DNA from: Rhizoclosmatium globosum
Taxonomy: Eukaryota > Chytridiomycota > Chytridiomycetes > Chytridiales > Chytriomycetaceae
Reading direction: 5' to 3'
DNA: 64,000 bases
Assembly: GCA_002104985.1 (NCBI GenBank)
Contig: MCGO01000026.1
Span: 434,001 to 498,000, forward strand
The position numbers were made by a program, and so were the translations under genes. Below, one piece after another: positions 37,340-50,222 of the stretch (position 1 is its first letter; every line of letters begins with the position of its first letter). Under the pieces are notes generated by a model that ran no database searches, was not told the DNA's origin, and saw nothing but the letters and a program-made list of their open reading frames with translations.

Positions 37340-40300
37340 ATGACCACTGCCGACATGCACGAATACAGTCCAGCAGAAGGTGAGAGAAAGAGATCGGAGG
37401 AAAAAGGCCAGGAGGGAAGCGATAGCGCAGCACCAACTTATCGCGCAAAGTCGGAAAAACCTGTGACGGGTCCCTTGAACAAAAAATCCGAATTTTGGGG
37501 AGCATCAACTATGAGTCTGTCCCCGCCGTCTGGTATGAATGAAGAATGGAGGAAGTGAAGACAGTGGACAGCGATAAGCGACTAGTGAAGGGAAGGTGTG
37601 CGTGGGAAGTCTCGGATACTATGCAGCAGTAGTGCCCAAGCACGGCTGGCAACTCTAACCCACCACCACCACCACCACCACCACCACTAACTACTCACTA
37701 CTACCACCACTACTGCTTACAGATTTGCCCCCTGCGGACCAGGCCAGCATCGCATCGCCGCCGTCCGTGGTCCGCGACTTTGTCATTGCATCCATGGGAA
37801 CAACAGTCATCACAAAGGTGCTGATTGCAAACAACGGAATGGCTGCTGTCAAGGCCATCCGATCCATCCGTCGCTGGTCCTACGAAACCTTTGGAGACGA
37901 CCATGCCATTGGCTTCACTGTCATGGCCACTCCCGAGGATCTGAAGGTATGTTGAACGTGTGTCCTGGGCATACCGAACTAATCCAGGAGGAAAGGTCAA
38001 TGCAGAGTACATCCGTATGGCCGACCAGTACGTGGAAGTGCCTGGTGGGACTGCCAACAACAACTACTCCAACGTTGAACTTATTGTCGATGTTGCTCAG
38101 CGAACAGGTGTCCATGTAAGCTTTCCTACTCTTCCCGCATCTCCACTTTTTGTTTCTCTGTTCTTCCTGACAGATTATCTGTTCCCCTTTTTAGGCTGTT
38201 TATGTTGGGTGGGGTTTCGCTTCTGAGAACCCTATTCTTGCCGATAAGCTGACTGCCTTGGGCATTGTGTTTATGGGCCCGCCCTCCTCTGCCATGCGCT
38301 CTCTTGGTGACAAGATTGCATCCACGATTGTTGCGCAGTCTGCCGAAGTTCCGTGTGTGAACTGGTCGGGTGCTGGAATCAAGGATGTGACTATTGATGC
38401 GGATGGACACGTTGGTGTTCCAGCCGAGGCATTTAGAAAAGCAACTACGCTCGATGTGGAGGAGGGTCTTGCGCATGCCACTCGCATTGGATATCCGGTG
38501 ATGGTGAAGGCGTCTGAAGGAGGAGGTGGAAAGGGAATCCGTCTTGTTGAGAAGGAGAAGGATTTCCGCTCGTGCTTTGAGCAGGTTGCGCGTGAGATTC
38601 CAGGATCGCCAATCTTTATCATGAAGGTGGTTCGCAATGCGCGTCACTTGGAGGTCCAACTTCTCGCTGACAAATACGGAAATGCGATTGCATTGTTTGG
38701 ACGAGACTGTTCCGTGCAGCGTCGTCACCAAAAGATTCTCGAAGAGGCGCCAGTGACTGTTGCCGACAATGCCGAGATTACCGAGATGGAGAAGGCTGCT
38801 GTGCGATTGGCCAAGTTGGTTGGATATGCCTCCGCGGGTTCGTTTTCTTTCTTTCGTTCACTCTTATCAGCATTTTATTGATACTTCTTCGCAGGTACCG
38901 TTGAATACCTGTACGAGCCAGCAACCAAGGACTTTTACTTCCTCGAGTTGAATCCAAGATTGCAGGTCGAGCACCCAACCACCGAGATGGTTTCTGGAGT
39001 CAACATTCCAGCCGCGCAGCTCCAGGTTGCCATGGGAATCCCGCTCAACTGCATCCGTGACGTCCGTATTCTGTACGGAATGTCTCCAAGCGGAACCTCT
39101 GAGATTGACTTTGACTTTGTCAAGCCAGAATCCCTCCAGATCCAGCGTAAGCCGTCGCCCAAAGGACACGTTATTGCTGCCCGTATCACAGCCGAGAACC
39201 CAGAAGCTGGATTCAAGCCAAACTCTGGAAAGGTGCTCGAGCTCAACTTCCGTTCCAACTCGAATGTGTGGGGATACTTTTCTGTCAACTCGTCAGGAGG
39301 AGTGCACGAGTATGCCGACTCTCAGTTTGGACACGTTTTCTCATACGGAGAGACCCGTAACGATGCACGTCGCAACCTGATTATTGCGCTGAAGGAGCTG
39401 TCGATTCGTGGAGACTTCCGCACCACGGTCGAGTTCCTGGTCAAGCTCCTGGAGGCTGAGATGTATCAAAACAACACTATTACTACTGGCTGGCTCGACG
39501 AGTTGATTGCCAAGAAGATTGAAACCGAGAAGCCAGACACAATCCTGTCTGCCATTTGTGGTGGAGTTGCCAAGGCCCACATGGTTGTTTCGTCGAAGCT
39601 CGGCGAATACACCAAGGCGTTTGAGCGTGGACAGATGCCATCCAAGCTGCTTCTGTCTACCTTCTGCAACGTAGACTTTATTCTGTCTGACATGCGTTTC
39701 AAGATTAACGTTACGTTGACTGGTCCTCAAACATACGTTCTCAGCATCAATGGATCCAAGGTGACTGTTGATGCCAAGCCATTGGCTGACGGCGGACTGC
39801 TGTTGCTGGTGGATGGCAAAACGCATCTCATCTATGCGAAGGAGGAGCCACAGGCCATGTTCTTGACATTGGATGGAAAGAGTTGTTTGTTGGAGAAGGA
39901 GAACGACCCAACGCAGTTGCGCTCACCAAGTCCCGGAAAGCTGGTTCGCTTCTTGATTGACGACGGAGCCCACATTTCTGCCGGAGATGCCTTTGCCGAA
40001 ATTGAGGTATGATTCTTGCGTTCTTTTGTTTGAGTGTCTGACTCTCGTTGCAGGTCATGAAAATGTACATGCCTCTTGTTGCCAATGAGAGCGGAGTGAT
40101 TACCTTCACCAAGCCAGCTGGGTCCTCGTTGGCCACTGGTGACGTTGTTGCGCGTCTTGCTCTTGATGATCCATCTCGTGTCAAGAGCGCTGCCTTGTTC
40201 GAAGGCCAGTTCCCCGCGTTCGGGTATGTGCTGTTTTGGAATTGAGTGTGTTAGTATATGTTAATTCTGCCAAACTCAGTCCTCCCCAATTCCACGGAGA

Positions 40301-43300
40301 CAAGGCGCACCAGAAGCACCGTGCCATCCTGCAAGAGATTGAGAATGTTCTCAATGGGTACGAGCCAGCAGGAGACATTTCCACCATCACCCGTCGCCTT
40401 GTTGACTCTCTGCGTGACCTTGAGTTGCCGCTTGAGGAGGCTCTCGAGATTCTTTCTGCTCTGACTGGACGTATTCCTGCGTCGCTTTCTGCTGCGTGCG
40501 TGGAAGCCATCGAGAATGCCCGCACCCAAGTCCTCCCCTTCCCATCCGAGACGATTCTGAAGGCGATCCAGGAGACCAAGGCGTCGTTGAATGCGGCGGA
40601 TTTGGCACAGCTTGAGGACCGCATCAAGCCATTGGAAGACATTGTCAACGAGTACCTCGAGGGCCACAAGCAGCACGAGCGCAAGGTGGTTGCCTCCTTG
40701 ATTGAAAAGTACCTGATTGTCGAGGAAACCTTCTGCAAGAACGATGCACACGAAGAGGACGTTCTTGTTTACCTGCGTGACACATACAAGTCGGACATTC
40801 CAACTGCTGTTGGATATGTGTTGGCACACTCCAAGTCTGTGACCCGTGCGGAGTTGGTGCTGAGTTTGCTCGACTTTGTGCGATCAGACAACGAGGGAGA
40901 GTTGGGCAAGGCCACCTTCATGCCTCTGTGTTCGCGTATGGCTGACTTGCATGGCTCAGCCACATCCAAGGTCTCGTTGAAGGGTCGTGAGCTGTTGATG
41001 TACTACCAGCTTCCAACCTCTGAGGAGCGATACAACCAGATGCTCGAGATTCTCTCTTCCGTTGTTGTTGAGAAGAAGGGCATTGTTTCGTACGACTATG
41101 CTCCATTGACCCAGCTGGTGACAGCCAACTACGCCATTCTGGACATTCTTCCAGCATTCTTCTACCACGAAAAGGCCGGCATCCGTGCTGCAGCCTTCTA
41201 CACATACGTGCTGCACACATACCAGGCCTACACTGTCACGTCAGTCAAGCACTTTACCACTGTTGCTCCCCAGGTGTTCCAGTGGCAGTTTGCATTGCGA
41301 CAGGGCCTTGCACCGGCGGCGGACTTTTCTCTGTCGAGCCCGAACCCAAGCCGCATTGGATCGTTCTCTGACTTGGCTGCCAGCTCCGACTTCAAGGGAA
41401 GCCGCACTGGTCAGATCTGTGCGTTCCAATCGGTTGCTGAAATCCAATCAAAGTTGCAGACTGTGATTGAGTCGTTGAACGACGGCGCTAAGCCAGGATT
41501 CCGAGGCATTGCGAATGTGTTGAACGTGGCTGTCCAAACGACTGCTGCCGAGGCGGCGACGTTCTCCACTGACGAAAAGACGCATGCCTACTTTTCTGAG
41601 ATTGTCAAGTCTCTTGGAACGACTCTGCGCTCGCAGCGTGTCCGTCGTGTGACTTTCATGTTGGTCCGCAAGAACGCATTCCCACGCTACTTCACCTTCA
41701 AGGAGCAGGCCGACTACCAGGAAGACGAGATTATTCGTCACATTGAGCCTGCCATGGCGTACCAGCTCGAGCTGCAGCGTCTCCAGCTGTTTGATGTCAA
41801 GCCATGCTTCATTGACAACCGTCGTCTGCAGATTTACCACGCTGTTGGCAAGAGCAACCCAGCGGACTCTCGCTTCTTTGTGCGTGCGATTGTGTATCCA
41901 GGCCACAAGGTTTCTGGCGAACACTCTACACACGAGTACTTGTTGTCTGAAGGACTCCGTATCCTGACGGACATTATGGATGCACTTGACATTGTCAGTG
42001 CCAAGTACCCCAACACAGACTGTAACCACATCTTCATCAACTTTATTCCAACGTTCCAGCTGGACATCTCAGCCATCCGTCAGTCCATCAAGGAGATGGT
42101 TGACCGCAACCGTCGCCGTCTGTGGAAAGGAAGAGTCAACAGCGCGGAAGTGCGTTTCATTCGCCAGACTGGCAACGGAAGCGCCAAGCCGATTCGTTAC
42201 TGCATCAGCTCCGACTCTGGATTTGTTGTTCGTTTGGAGGAGTACCAGGAAACCCGTGACGCGATGGGAGTGCAGAGACTCATGTCGCTGACTTCCCCAC
42301 CAGGCAGTCTGCACCAGCAGCCAGTTGCGTCGTTGCACCCGCTGAAGGAGAACATCCAGCCAAAGCGATTCAAGGCGCACTTGCTCAACACGACATATGT
42401 GTACGACTTCCCTGAGCTGTTCAAGCGTGCTATTGAGAAGGCATGGGTCAGTTTCCAGGATGGAGAGGCTGTTGCGCCAGCGAATATCATGAACGTTGTC
42501 GAGCTTGTGCTCAACAAGGGAGGCGAGCTGGAGGAGAGCGACCGAGCGCCTGGAGCCAACACGATTGGAATGGTTGCGTGGAGAATCGACATGTTTACGC
42601 CCGAGTATCCAGAGGGACGTTCAATTGTGGTGATTGCCAACGACATAACGTTTGAGATTGGGTCGTTTGGAACTGCGGAAGATGATCTCTTCTTCAAGGC
42701 GTCAGAGTATGCCCGCCACCGAGGTTTGTTTCCTTTCTATGATGTAATGAGTTTTTGAACGTGTGAATTATCAGGCATCCCCCGTATCTATGTCAGTGCC
42801 AACTCTGGTGCCCGTATTGGACTGGCCACTGAAGTGACCAGCAAGTTTATCCCTGCCTGGATTGACCCAGAGAACCCTGCCAAGGGATTCAAGTACCTCT
42901 ATTTGGACGCTGAGGGACACGACGCTTTGGTCCGTTCTTCAAAGACCCCATCTGTGACTGTCGAGTGTATTGAGGATGATGGCGAGCGTCGCTGGAAGCT
43001 TATTGACGTGATTGGACGCACCCACGGCCTTGGAGTGGAAAACTTGCAGGGATCAGGGAAGATTGCTGGTGAAACCAGTCGCGCCTACAACGAAATCTTT
43101 ACTGCGACGCTGGTCACTTGCCGATCCGTCGGTATTGGAGCGTACCTTGTGCGTCTTGGACAGCGTGCCATTCAGGTTCAGTACACACCCATCATCTTGA
43201 CTGGTGCAGGAGCCTTGAACAAGGTGCTCGGTCGTGAAGTGTACACCTCCAACTTGCAGTTGGGAGGTACTCAGATCATGTTCAAGAATGGAGTGTCGCA

Positions 43301-44687
43301 CTTGGTTGCACAGGACGATATGGAGGGAGTGCAGCAGATTATCCAGTGGCTGAGCTACGTTCCAAAGTGCCGCGATGCTCCTCTCCCTGTTCTTCCGGCG
43401 TCCGACTCTGTTGAGCGTCTCGTTGAGGCCGAGATTCCATCTGGTCCATACGACCCTCGCGACTTGCTTGCTGGATACAAGAACGAACAGAACATGTTTG
43501 TGTCTGGATTCTTTGACCGCGACTCATTCACCGAGACATTGGCTGGATGGGCACAGGGAGTGGTTGTTGGCCGAGCCCGTCTTGGAGGTATCCCAATGGG
43601 TGTGATTGCTGTTGAGACGCGTGCGACCAAGGTGGTTGTTGCTGCCGATCCAGCCAGTGAAACGTCGACTGAGGAGACCATCACGGAGGCCGGACAGGTT
43701 TGGTACCCGAACTCGGCGTTCAAGACTGCACAGGCCATCAACGACTTCAACAAGGGAGAGCAGCTCCCATTGATTATCTTTGCCAACTGGCGTGGATTCT
43801 CTGGAGGCCAGAGCGACATGTACAAGGAGGTGCTCAAGTACGGAGCCTACATTGTTGATGCCTTGCGCGAGTACAAGCAGCCCATCTTCATTTACGTGAT
43901 TGGAGAGCTTCGTGGAGGAGCGTGGGTCGTGCTGGACCCCACCATCAACCCAGAGATGATGGAGATGTATGCCGAGGAGAACTCTCGTGGAGGAGTGTTG
44001 GAGCCTGAGGGAATTGTTGAGATCAAGTTCCGAAAGCCACAGCTGTTGGCGCTGATGGAGCGCGTGGATGCCAAGTACAAGGCTCTCAAGGACCAGCTGC
44101 GCGACCCAGCTCTTGATGCTGAGACCAAGGCCAAGGTGCAGTCGCAGTTCAACCAGCGTGAGAGACAGCTGTTGCCCATCTTCCACCAGATTTCAGTGCA
44201 GTTTGCGGACTTGCATGACAAGCCAGGACGTATGCTTGCCAAGGGAGCTGTGCAGGCTGTTGTGTCGTTTGCTGAGTCGCGTAAGTTCTTCTACTGGAGA
44301 CTGTTGCGCAGAATCAGCGAAGACTCCATCATCAAGGAGATGCGTTTGGCGGATGACTCCATCACCCGCCAGAAGGCTCTGTCGCTGCTGACACAGTGGT
44401 ATTCCGACGACAAGCATGTGAATGCAAAGGGACGTATCATGGATATTGCTGATGAGAGCGACGACGAGGGCGACAGTGAGGGAGACTTGGAGCTTGTCAG
44501 GTGGATGAATGTTCGCCGGTCGTTGATCAACGAGCGGATCACGAAGCTCAAGAGCAACAGTCTCAAGGTCCGCCTGGAAGAGCTGGTCAAGAGCGACCCT
44601 CAGGCTGCATTGGAAGGATTCTTGGCCGCATCACAGAGCCTGGATGCAAGCATGAGAAAGAAGCTTTTGGAATCTCTTTCGCTTTAA
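37340..44687 (+). CDS. ACC1: Acetyl-CoA carboxylase, right copy
   Basis: Eight exons (37340-37532, 37723-37946, 37996-38115, 38195-38837, 38895-40006, 40054-40223, 40280-42723, 42775-44687) sum to exactly 2,273 codons (2,272 aa), the usual size for fungal ACC. Order: short polar N-terminus ([16 protein letters not shown], the family's conserved lead-in), biotin carboxylase with GGGGKG loop, biotin carrier with Glu764 / Val-Met-Lys767-Met separated by the exon 5/6 boundary, central region, then the N- and C-carboxyltransferase lobes. ATG 37340 is preferred because exon 1 continues in phase into [20 protein letters not shown], where fungal ACCs have an APPS-x-V-x-x-FV segment. Its product should be cytosolic. 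The gene is intact and almost identical in protein to the left copy. Confidence 0.96.
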
Positions 44688-45088
44688 TCTATATTTGATA
44701 GTTGCTGTTTTTCTGTTTTGATTCTTTCGTTGATGTTCAACACGCACGTACAGTATATTGTATTTTCATCCAAAATAAACTCTTGGAGTTATAAACTTAC
44801 CTGTAGTTTTTTTGAAAGAAGTGCATTTGCATCAAATATTGTATTTCAATTTTCAGTTCAAACATTCTGTTTGTATTGAGAAGATCTAAGATTTAAGAAG
44901 GATTGTTGCCCATTAAGCCCATTCCCATCCATCCAAAAGTGTTTCGAAGGAAGATCCCATACTTTCTACGGAATTTATTTTTTATCCAATTAAGTGAGTT
45001 TTCCCTCTTCTTCGACTAGCTTAATCTAATTGATAGGAAAAAGAAAGGGAAGAAGACTGAAGAACGACTACTCTCTTCTTTAAGGACA
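44688..45088. other. 3' flank between right ACC gene and NLR gene
   Basis: Convergent 3' ends within the right repeat arm. AATAAA at about 44775-44780 on the ACC strand is a possible polyadenylation signal. The sequence mirrors 27465-27832. No gene is seen. Confidence 0.5.
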
Positions 45089-48000
45089 TCACATTAAGGC
45101 ACATATGGTTTTCCCAGAATCAGAATTTTCTTCCACTTTCTTGTCTTCTTCCATTTTCCAATCTCCCCCTTCTTGAGACTCTTTCTCCCCGACGTCTTGC
45201 TCTTCTTTTTCCCTGCCAACCTCCTTTTTAATACTGCATTTAAGATGCCATTCCAATGCCAGTCGCTTCAATACCAGCGTTGGGTGCTCAACCAAATTGG
45301 ATCCATTTGAACATGAGTCATGCACATTATTATGCAATGAATAACAAATGTTACAAAAGTGGTAATTTTGGTGAGTAGCACACTTAATAAAAGATATTAG
45401 ATAAATCAAAACAGAAACCAACGAAGTACCTGATACAATGGCCCATCCTCAACCTGAGAGTGGCACGAATTACAAGATAATCCACTCCATTTTGTTGTTG
45501 CAAGATCAGGAACTTCGCCACTTTTTCTTTGAGAGAAAAGCAAGTAGACGATATCTTTATGGTAGCCGTATGCTGCAAAATGCAGAGCGGACCATCCGTT
45601 CTTGTTTACTACCTCGATACTGGCTTCTGCTTTTAACAAGAGTGATACACATTCATAGTGGCCATTTTGACACGCAAGTATCAGAGCTGTGGATCCACCT
45701 TTTTCTGAAGCATTCACAGCGACACCTTCCTTCAAGAGTAGAGATATGCATTCAACATGTCCATTCCGAGACGCACGCATAAGGGCCGTGACGCCATTCT
45801 TGTCTGAAATATTAACAGCAGCACCTGACTTCACCAAAATTAATGCACATTCGGCGTGCCCGTTGGCGCATGTACGCATAAGGCTGTTGACTCCATTTTT
45901 GTCAATAGCTTCAATAGAAGCGCCTTCATTTAATAACCACACGACGCATTCTTTATGATTTTCTTGACAAGCCCACATGAGAGCCGTTCGTCCATCGTTG
46001 TTCACAGCATTTACATCTGCTCCACTTTTTAAAAGCAGTGCCACACAATCAACATGTCCGTTCAGGGACGTAAGCAAGAGACTCCGCGCTCCATCGTTGT
46101 CTGCAGCATCAACAACTGCGCCTTCCTTTAAAAGCAGAGACGCACATTCAACATAACCATTTCGACAGGCAATTACAAGAGCTGTAGATCCGTTCTTGTC
46201 GACAGTATTTACATCAGCACCGTGTGCTAGCAGTAGTGCTACACTTTCCGTGTTTCCATGTTCTGAAGCCAAGAAGAGAGGAGTTGTTCCATTTTTTTAA
46301 AAAACCTTGTTTAAGAAGAAAGGACACAGAATTTGTATCCCCGTTTTGGGCAGTTGTGTGTAAAACAGTCCATCTGTCTTCTTTTTCGCGGTGAATATCA
46401 ACACCTTTTGACGCCAAGTACTGAAGAACGTTCAGGTGACCAGCAAAAAGAACCATACAAGTGCCATATCCACTGCAAATGTCGTGACCAACAATGAAAT
46501 TAAAAACCTCCGAATCATAAAACTTAGCAGCATAATGAAACACATTACATCCATCTGCAGGATTAATCTCTGACGCAGCTTCTGCAGAATACAATTTTTG
46601 AACTGCTGCAGCATCGTTTTTCCAAACTGACAGTTGAAGTGGTGTCTATCAGTTGTTAATATAGCAAAAAACTTAATGATGTGCGTACCATAGTTTTGAT
46701 AATCTTACGTTCAGCCACCACTGCTTTCAAATACTTACTCACGTCTTTGGAGCTGCGATCTATTGGAGTAAGACCAAATCCATCGCATGCATCCAAATTC
46801 GCTCCACGTTCAACAAGCAATTTGACAGTATCTAGAGACTTGCTCCTTACTGCTATATGAAGGCATGTTTGATAAAATTCTCCACCCTTGAGGTTGAAAG
46901 AAGGTGTGTTTCCGACACAATTCACATCCTCCAGCCCAGAATCTAACAAAACTGCACACACACGCTGTAAACCACGCCGAGAGGCTTCATACAAGGGCGA
47001 AGAGTTGAAGAAATTCAAGTCGTGAAGAGTTTGGACTGAAGACCCATTCTCAACAAGTTTCACAAACGCATCCTCCATGGAATTCAAAATACTGACAGCC
47101 AAAAGAAGGAAGCCATATTTATGGGAAAAGTCCTGGAAATTAGGTGGTACTTTCATCAAATCCAGATGCACTGACCAATTGTGAATACAATATTGTTCAA
47201 CTGCTGAGAGTGATCCTTGAAGTCCAAGTTGGGGTCTCTGTGCAAGTGAATAGATGGCTTGTTTATATTCAGATGGATTCAAGGAGGAAAGACGCGAAGC
47301 AAGAATATCCAAGCAGCTCGCAGCCAAAAGCATTTCGGCGGCAACTGGATTAATGAAACATTCTTGTTTGCAACGCTGGAATGAAGTGAAATAATCTTTG
47401 GCGCTCTTGTGAATGATGTTAACTTTTCCCATTGCAAACTTTAGAATAGAACGCATCTTTTTTGTTTGTAAGTTAGATATTTTATCATATATTCAACAGC
47501 AGTACCTCATGAAAGACTGTGACCACCTGGTCTAGAGGTGTTGATGAGAGAAGAGCAATTGAAGCAAGATCAAGTGGTTCCGAAACGAAGAGCATTGCCC
47601 CAAAAACATTGCAAAAAACGTCTCGACCAACTTGTTCCAAAACATTCTGAGAAATGGCAGCATAAATGCCGTCAGGCCCTCCCGTGAAGTTTTCAAGAGC
47701 AGATTTTGCTTGGCTCGGCGCCAGTGAGCTATTTGCCAAATATTCACAGGCCAACTTAACATAGATGAAAACACCTTCAGATCTGGAGACAAGGAGATTC
47801 TGACACTCCTGCAGTGTTACAGGATCTAAAGCACCCCAAATCTTTCTGAATCTATCCTGCACAACCATTTGAATATCAGCTTTGTTTTCCGCAGCGGTAC
47901 GCTCAATTTCGAACGAATGAAGCTTTGTCAAACAATTGTAAATATCCTTTTCGGGACGACTTGTAACAAAGAACTTGACAAATTTTGGAAGTTTGGGGCA

Positions 48001-49904
48001 CAACTCCTTTAGAATTCGTAAGAAACTTTCTCGAGTTTTGATATTAAGTTCATCCAACGCATCAATTGTGATGAGTAATACTTTTTCTGAATTACCAACA
48101 TGTCTGAATCCTCCGAGCACGAGAGTTTGGAATACCGCAAAAGGATCAAGAAAAATGCTCTTGAGACCAGCTTGTACGTTTGAGGTGTCCTTCTCCATCT
48201 CATTCTCCATGTATTGTCTGAATGAAGGAAATTCGTTGCACAGCATCCATACAAGCGTCGTCACGACTGAGATTGGAGTATTCTTCAAGTCATCATCATG
48301 ACTACAAAAGAAAAATATGTTAGTGATGAACTCAGGTGCAAGGTGCTAGACCACAAGATACGACAACAAGGACTTTCCTGTACCGGCTGCACCATTTGCC
48401 CATAAGACAGCATTATCATCCGGCCTATGTGCCCAGTCCCTAATTTCATCTGCTAACCACGTCCGCGTTCCAGGGACAAAATCATTTCTGAAAGCGGCCA
48501 AATCGGACGAAAAAGAAACCGGTTTCAACCATGCCTGGAGAGCAGTTTCTTGTGAAGAGGGAATTAAAGGAATATGAACAGAAGAGTCTCGCAGACGCGG
48601 GACGAGGCGGCGTAGTTCCTTGACAACTGTCTTTACAGCAAAATCAAATGGTTTGGAGGCTCAACAGTCTGCATAGATTTTTCCAGCTGTCAAAATGAAG
48701 GGGGTCGCCAAATCCGGTGTTTGCTGGTGTTTGTTGCAATCGCTTGATATCGTTGTTTGTCATTGCCCCAAACATATATACAGGAATGATTGGCTTATTG
48801 TTGACGTCTGCAAAGTTGATTTCTTTGTTGCAATTTTTTGAGCTCTTTTGGGTTGGTATTAGGATAAGAAAAAGAGGGAATGAAAGAGAGAGAATCACCA
48901 AATACGCTAATGAGAAACACGCAATTACAACACTACTTTTGAGAACACCTTTGGCCATTGAATTATTAACGTCTCCGCTCATTTCATTACGGTCAATCCA
49001 TATTTTGATTCCGGGAAGAGCCGCTGTTAAGGCATCATACAAATCATCGACTTCTTGCTTTGTGTTCCACCTTTTCAGATAAAATTACATACTGGCGCGT
49101 ACATCAAAATCAAAACTTACGAGTATGAGATCATGCAATCATGTGTGTTGACAGCAATGACTTCGGTGTTTTGAAGAGGTCGAGCAATGGGAGGGGCAAC
49201 ACTTTGAAAATTATGTTGCGCTACAGCTCTCTCGACATACAGGCGATATCCCTTTGCACAGATGAGTTCAAGCACATCTTCATCTACAATTCCTCTTTTC
49301 CCCTCAGCATCCTCGTAAAATATGTCATAATTCGTTCCCCTAACAGCGAAGTGCCTCTCAATCTATGTTTTGCTGAAATATTATTAAAGATATAAAGAAT
49401 GAAAAGACGCACCTGCTCACGCAAATGGTGGTACGTGAACTCGGACATACGGATGGTCATTACGTTGGAACCTGGTTCGGAAGCATCAAGTACGAGATAG
49501 TTGGCAAAAGAAAAGACGGGTCGGATTGCTGGATTCGGCACTCTTTCCAGAATGGCATTGACTCGTCCACGATCAGTGAACAAAACCCGTTTCTCCACAC
49601 CATTGACTCTTACAATACTGAAAACGAGCAACTTGTAGGTTTCTTGGTGTTGAAATGCCTTTCTCACCTGTTTTTTTAATTTAACAACTGAAAACGAGCA
49701 ACTAAGAGTACATTACGTACCGCAGCTTGTTGAACAGTGAGCTTGAGAGCTGTTGGGTTTTGTGTGTCAAGAGAGAACTGAGTCTTTCTTGCTGCAGACT
49801 CCACCCTTCTTATAGGTGTTTTTACTGCCACTTTGGTGTTTACCAATCACTGAATGGGTAAATGGTCCTTGTTGTATAAGGGCCAATGGGTCAATGGAAC
49901 CCAT
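45089..49904 (-). CDS. TIR-NACHT-ankyrin-ZZ (NLR-like) protein with two frame breaks
   Basis: Exons approximately 49844-49904, 49721-49791, 49413-49667, 49121-49362, 48899-49070, from 48844 down, 48362-48650, 47506-48301, 46689-47456, 45430-46645 and 45089-45382. N-terminal: about 200 residues of unknown type. TIR domain: HDCMISYSWNTKQEVDDLYD, IWIDRNEMSGD, VVIACFSLAYL, then SSKNCNKEINFA, which keeps the Glu used by NAD-cleaving TIRs. NACHT: FVPGTRTWLADEI, Walker A GAAGTGKS, Walker B LLITIDALDEL, FVTSRPE. About 13 ankyrin repeats follow. C-terminal ZZ-like finger CNSCHSQ...CATHQNYHFC-x2-C. Such receptors typically sense non-self and trigger NAD loss or cell death. Two breaks need explaining: a shift near 48645-48660 between TIR and NACHT, and one in a T7/A6 homopolymer at 46293-46305 within the ankyrins. 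They may be sequencing errors, or the gene may be decaying. The start codon is tentative. Confidence 0.75.
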
Positions 49905-50061
49905 TTGTCAACACTGTGATGAAGCGTTCTGATTGGTTGAAAACCATTAAATCTTCTCAATCTCTCTGAGCAGCTTGAAAACCCATACTGCTAGATCCAA
50001 AAGCACAACCCACGGATGGTCAAGGCGTCCCTTTCACTATATCTCCTAGGAAGATGTTAAG
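49905..50061. other. 5' flank of the NLR gene, Copia target side
   Basis: A short upstream region of the NLR gene on the minus strand, abutting the Copia LTR at 50062. The element thus sits about 160 bp from the putative NLR start codon and could have removed or replaced promoter sequence or an upstream exon. Confidence 0.5.
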
Positions 50062-50222
50062 TGTTGTGTCCTTCGAAGCAAGAAGTATGAGTCGAGAAGA
50101 TGTGTTTTATTTACAATTAAATAAAGATAAATATAAAGAGTTTATATTGGGATAATCTCTGTTGACGGAGCAGAGGGATAATGAATCCAACTGGATGTGA
50201 ATCCAGCCCTCGAACATCAACA
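50062..50222 (-). repeat. Copia 3' LTR (161 bp)
   Basis: On the minus strand it starts TGTTGATG directly after the polypurine tract and ends ACACAACA, giving the expected TGTT...AACA termini. It is short for a Copia LTR. It contains an AT-rich centre (TATAAACTCTTTATATTTAT-like) suited to transcription signals. Confidence 0.75.

Larger units (their letters stand above)
36912..45487. repeat. Right arm of giant inverted repeat
   Basis: Inverted partner of 27067-35605. The inner edge is near 36912 (ACTCTTTTGTACTG-type sequence versus GCTCTTTTCTCC near 35600). The outer edge is at TCCACT 45481-45486, inside the NLR gene. The right arm therefore sits in an apparently original context, while the left arm carries only a fragment of that neighbour. 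Confidence 0.95.

Noticed and set aside
27067..45487. Palindrome as an assembly artefact
   Set aside because: The arms carry different substitutions and indels, differ at their ends and have a unique spacer, which a mirrored mis-assembly would not produce. Long reads remain the decisive test.
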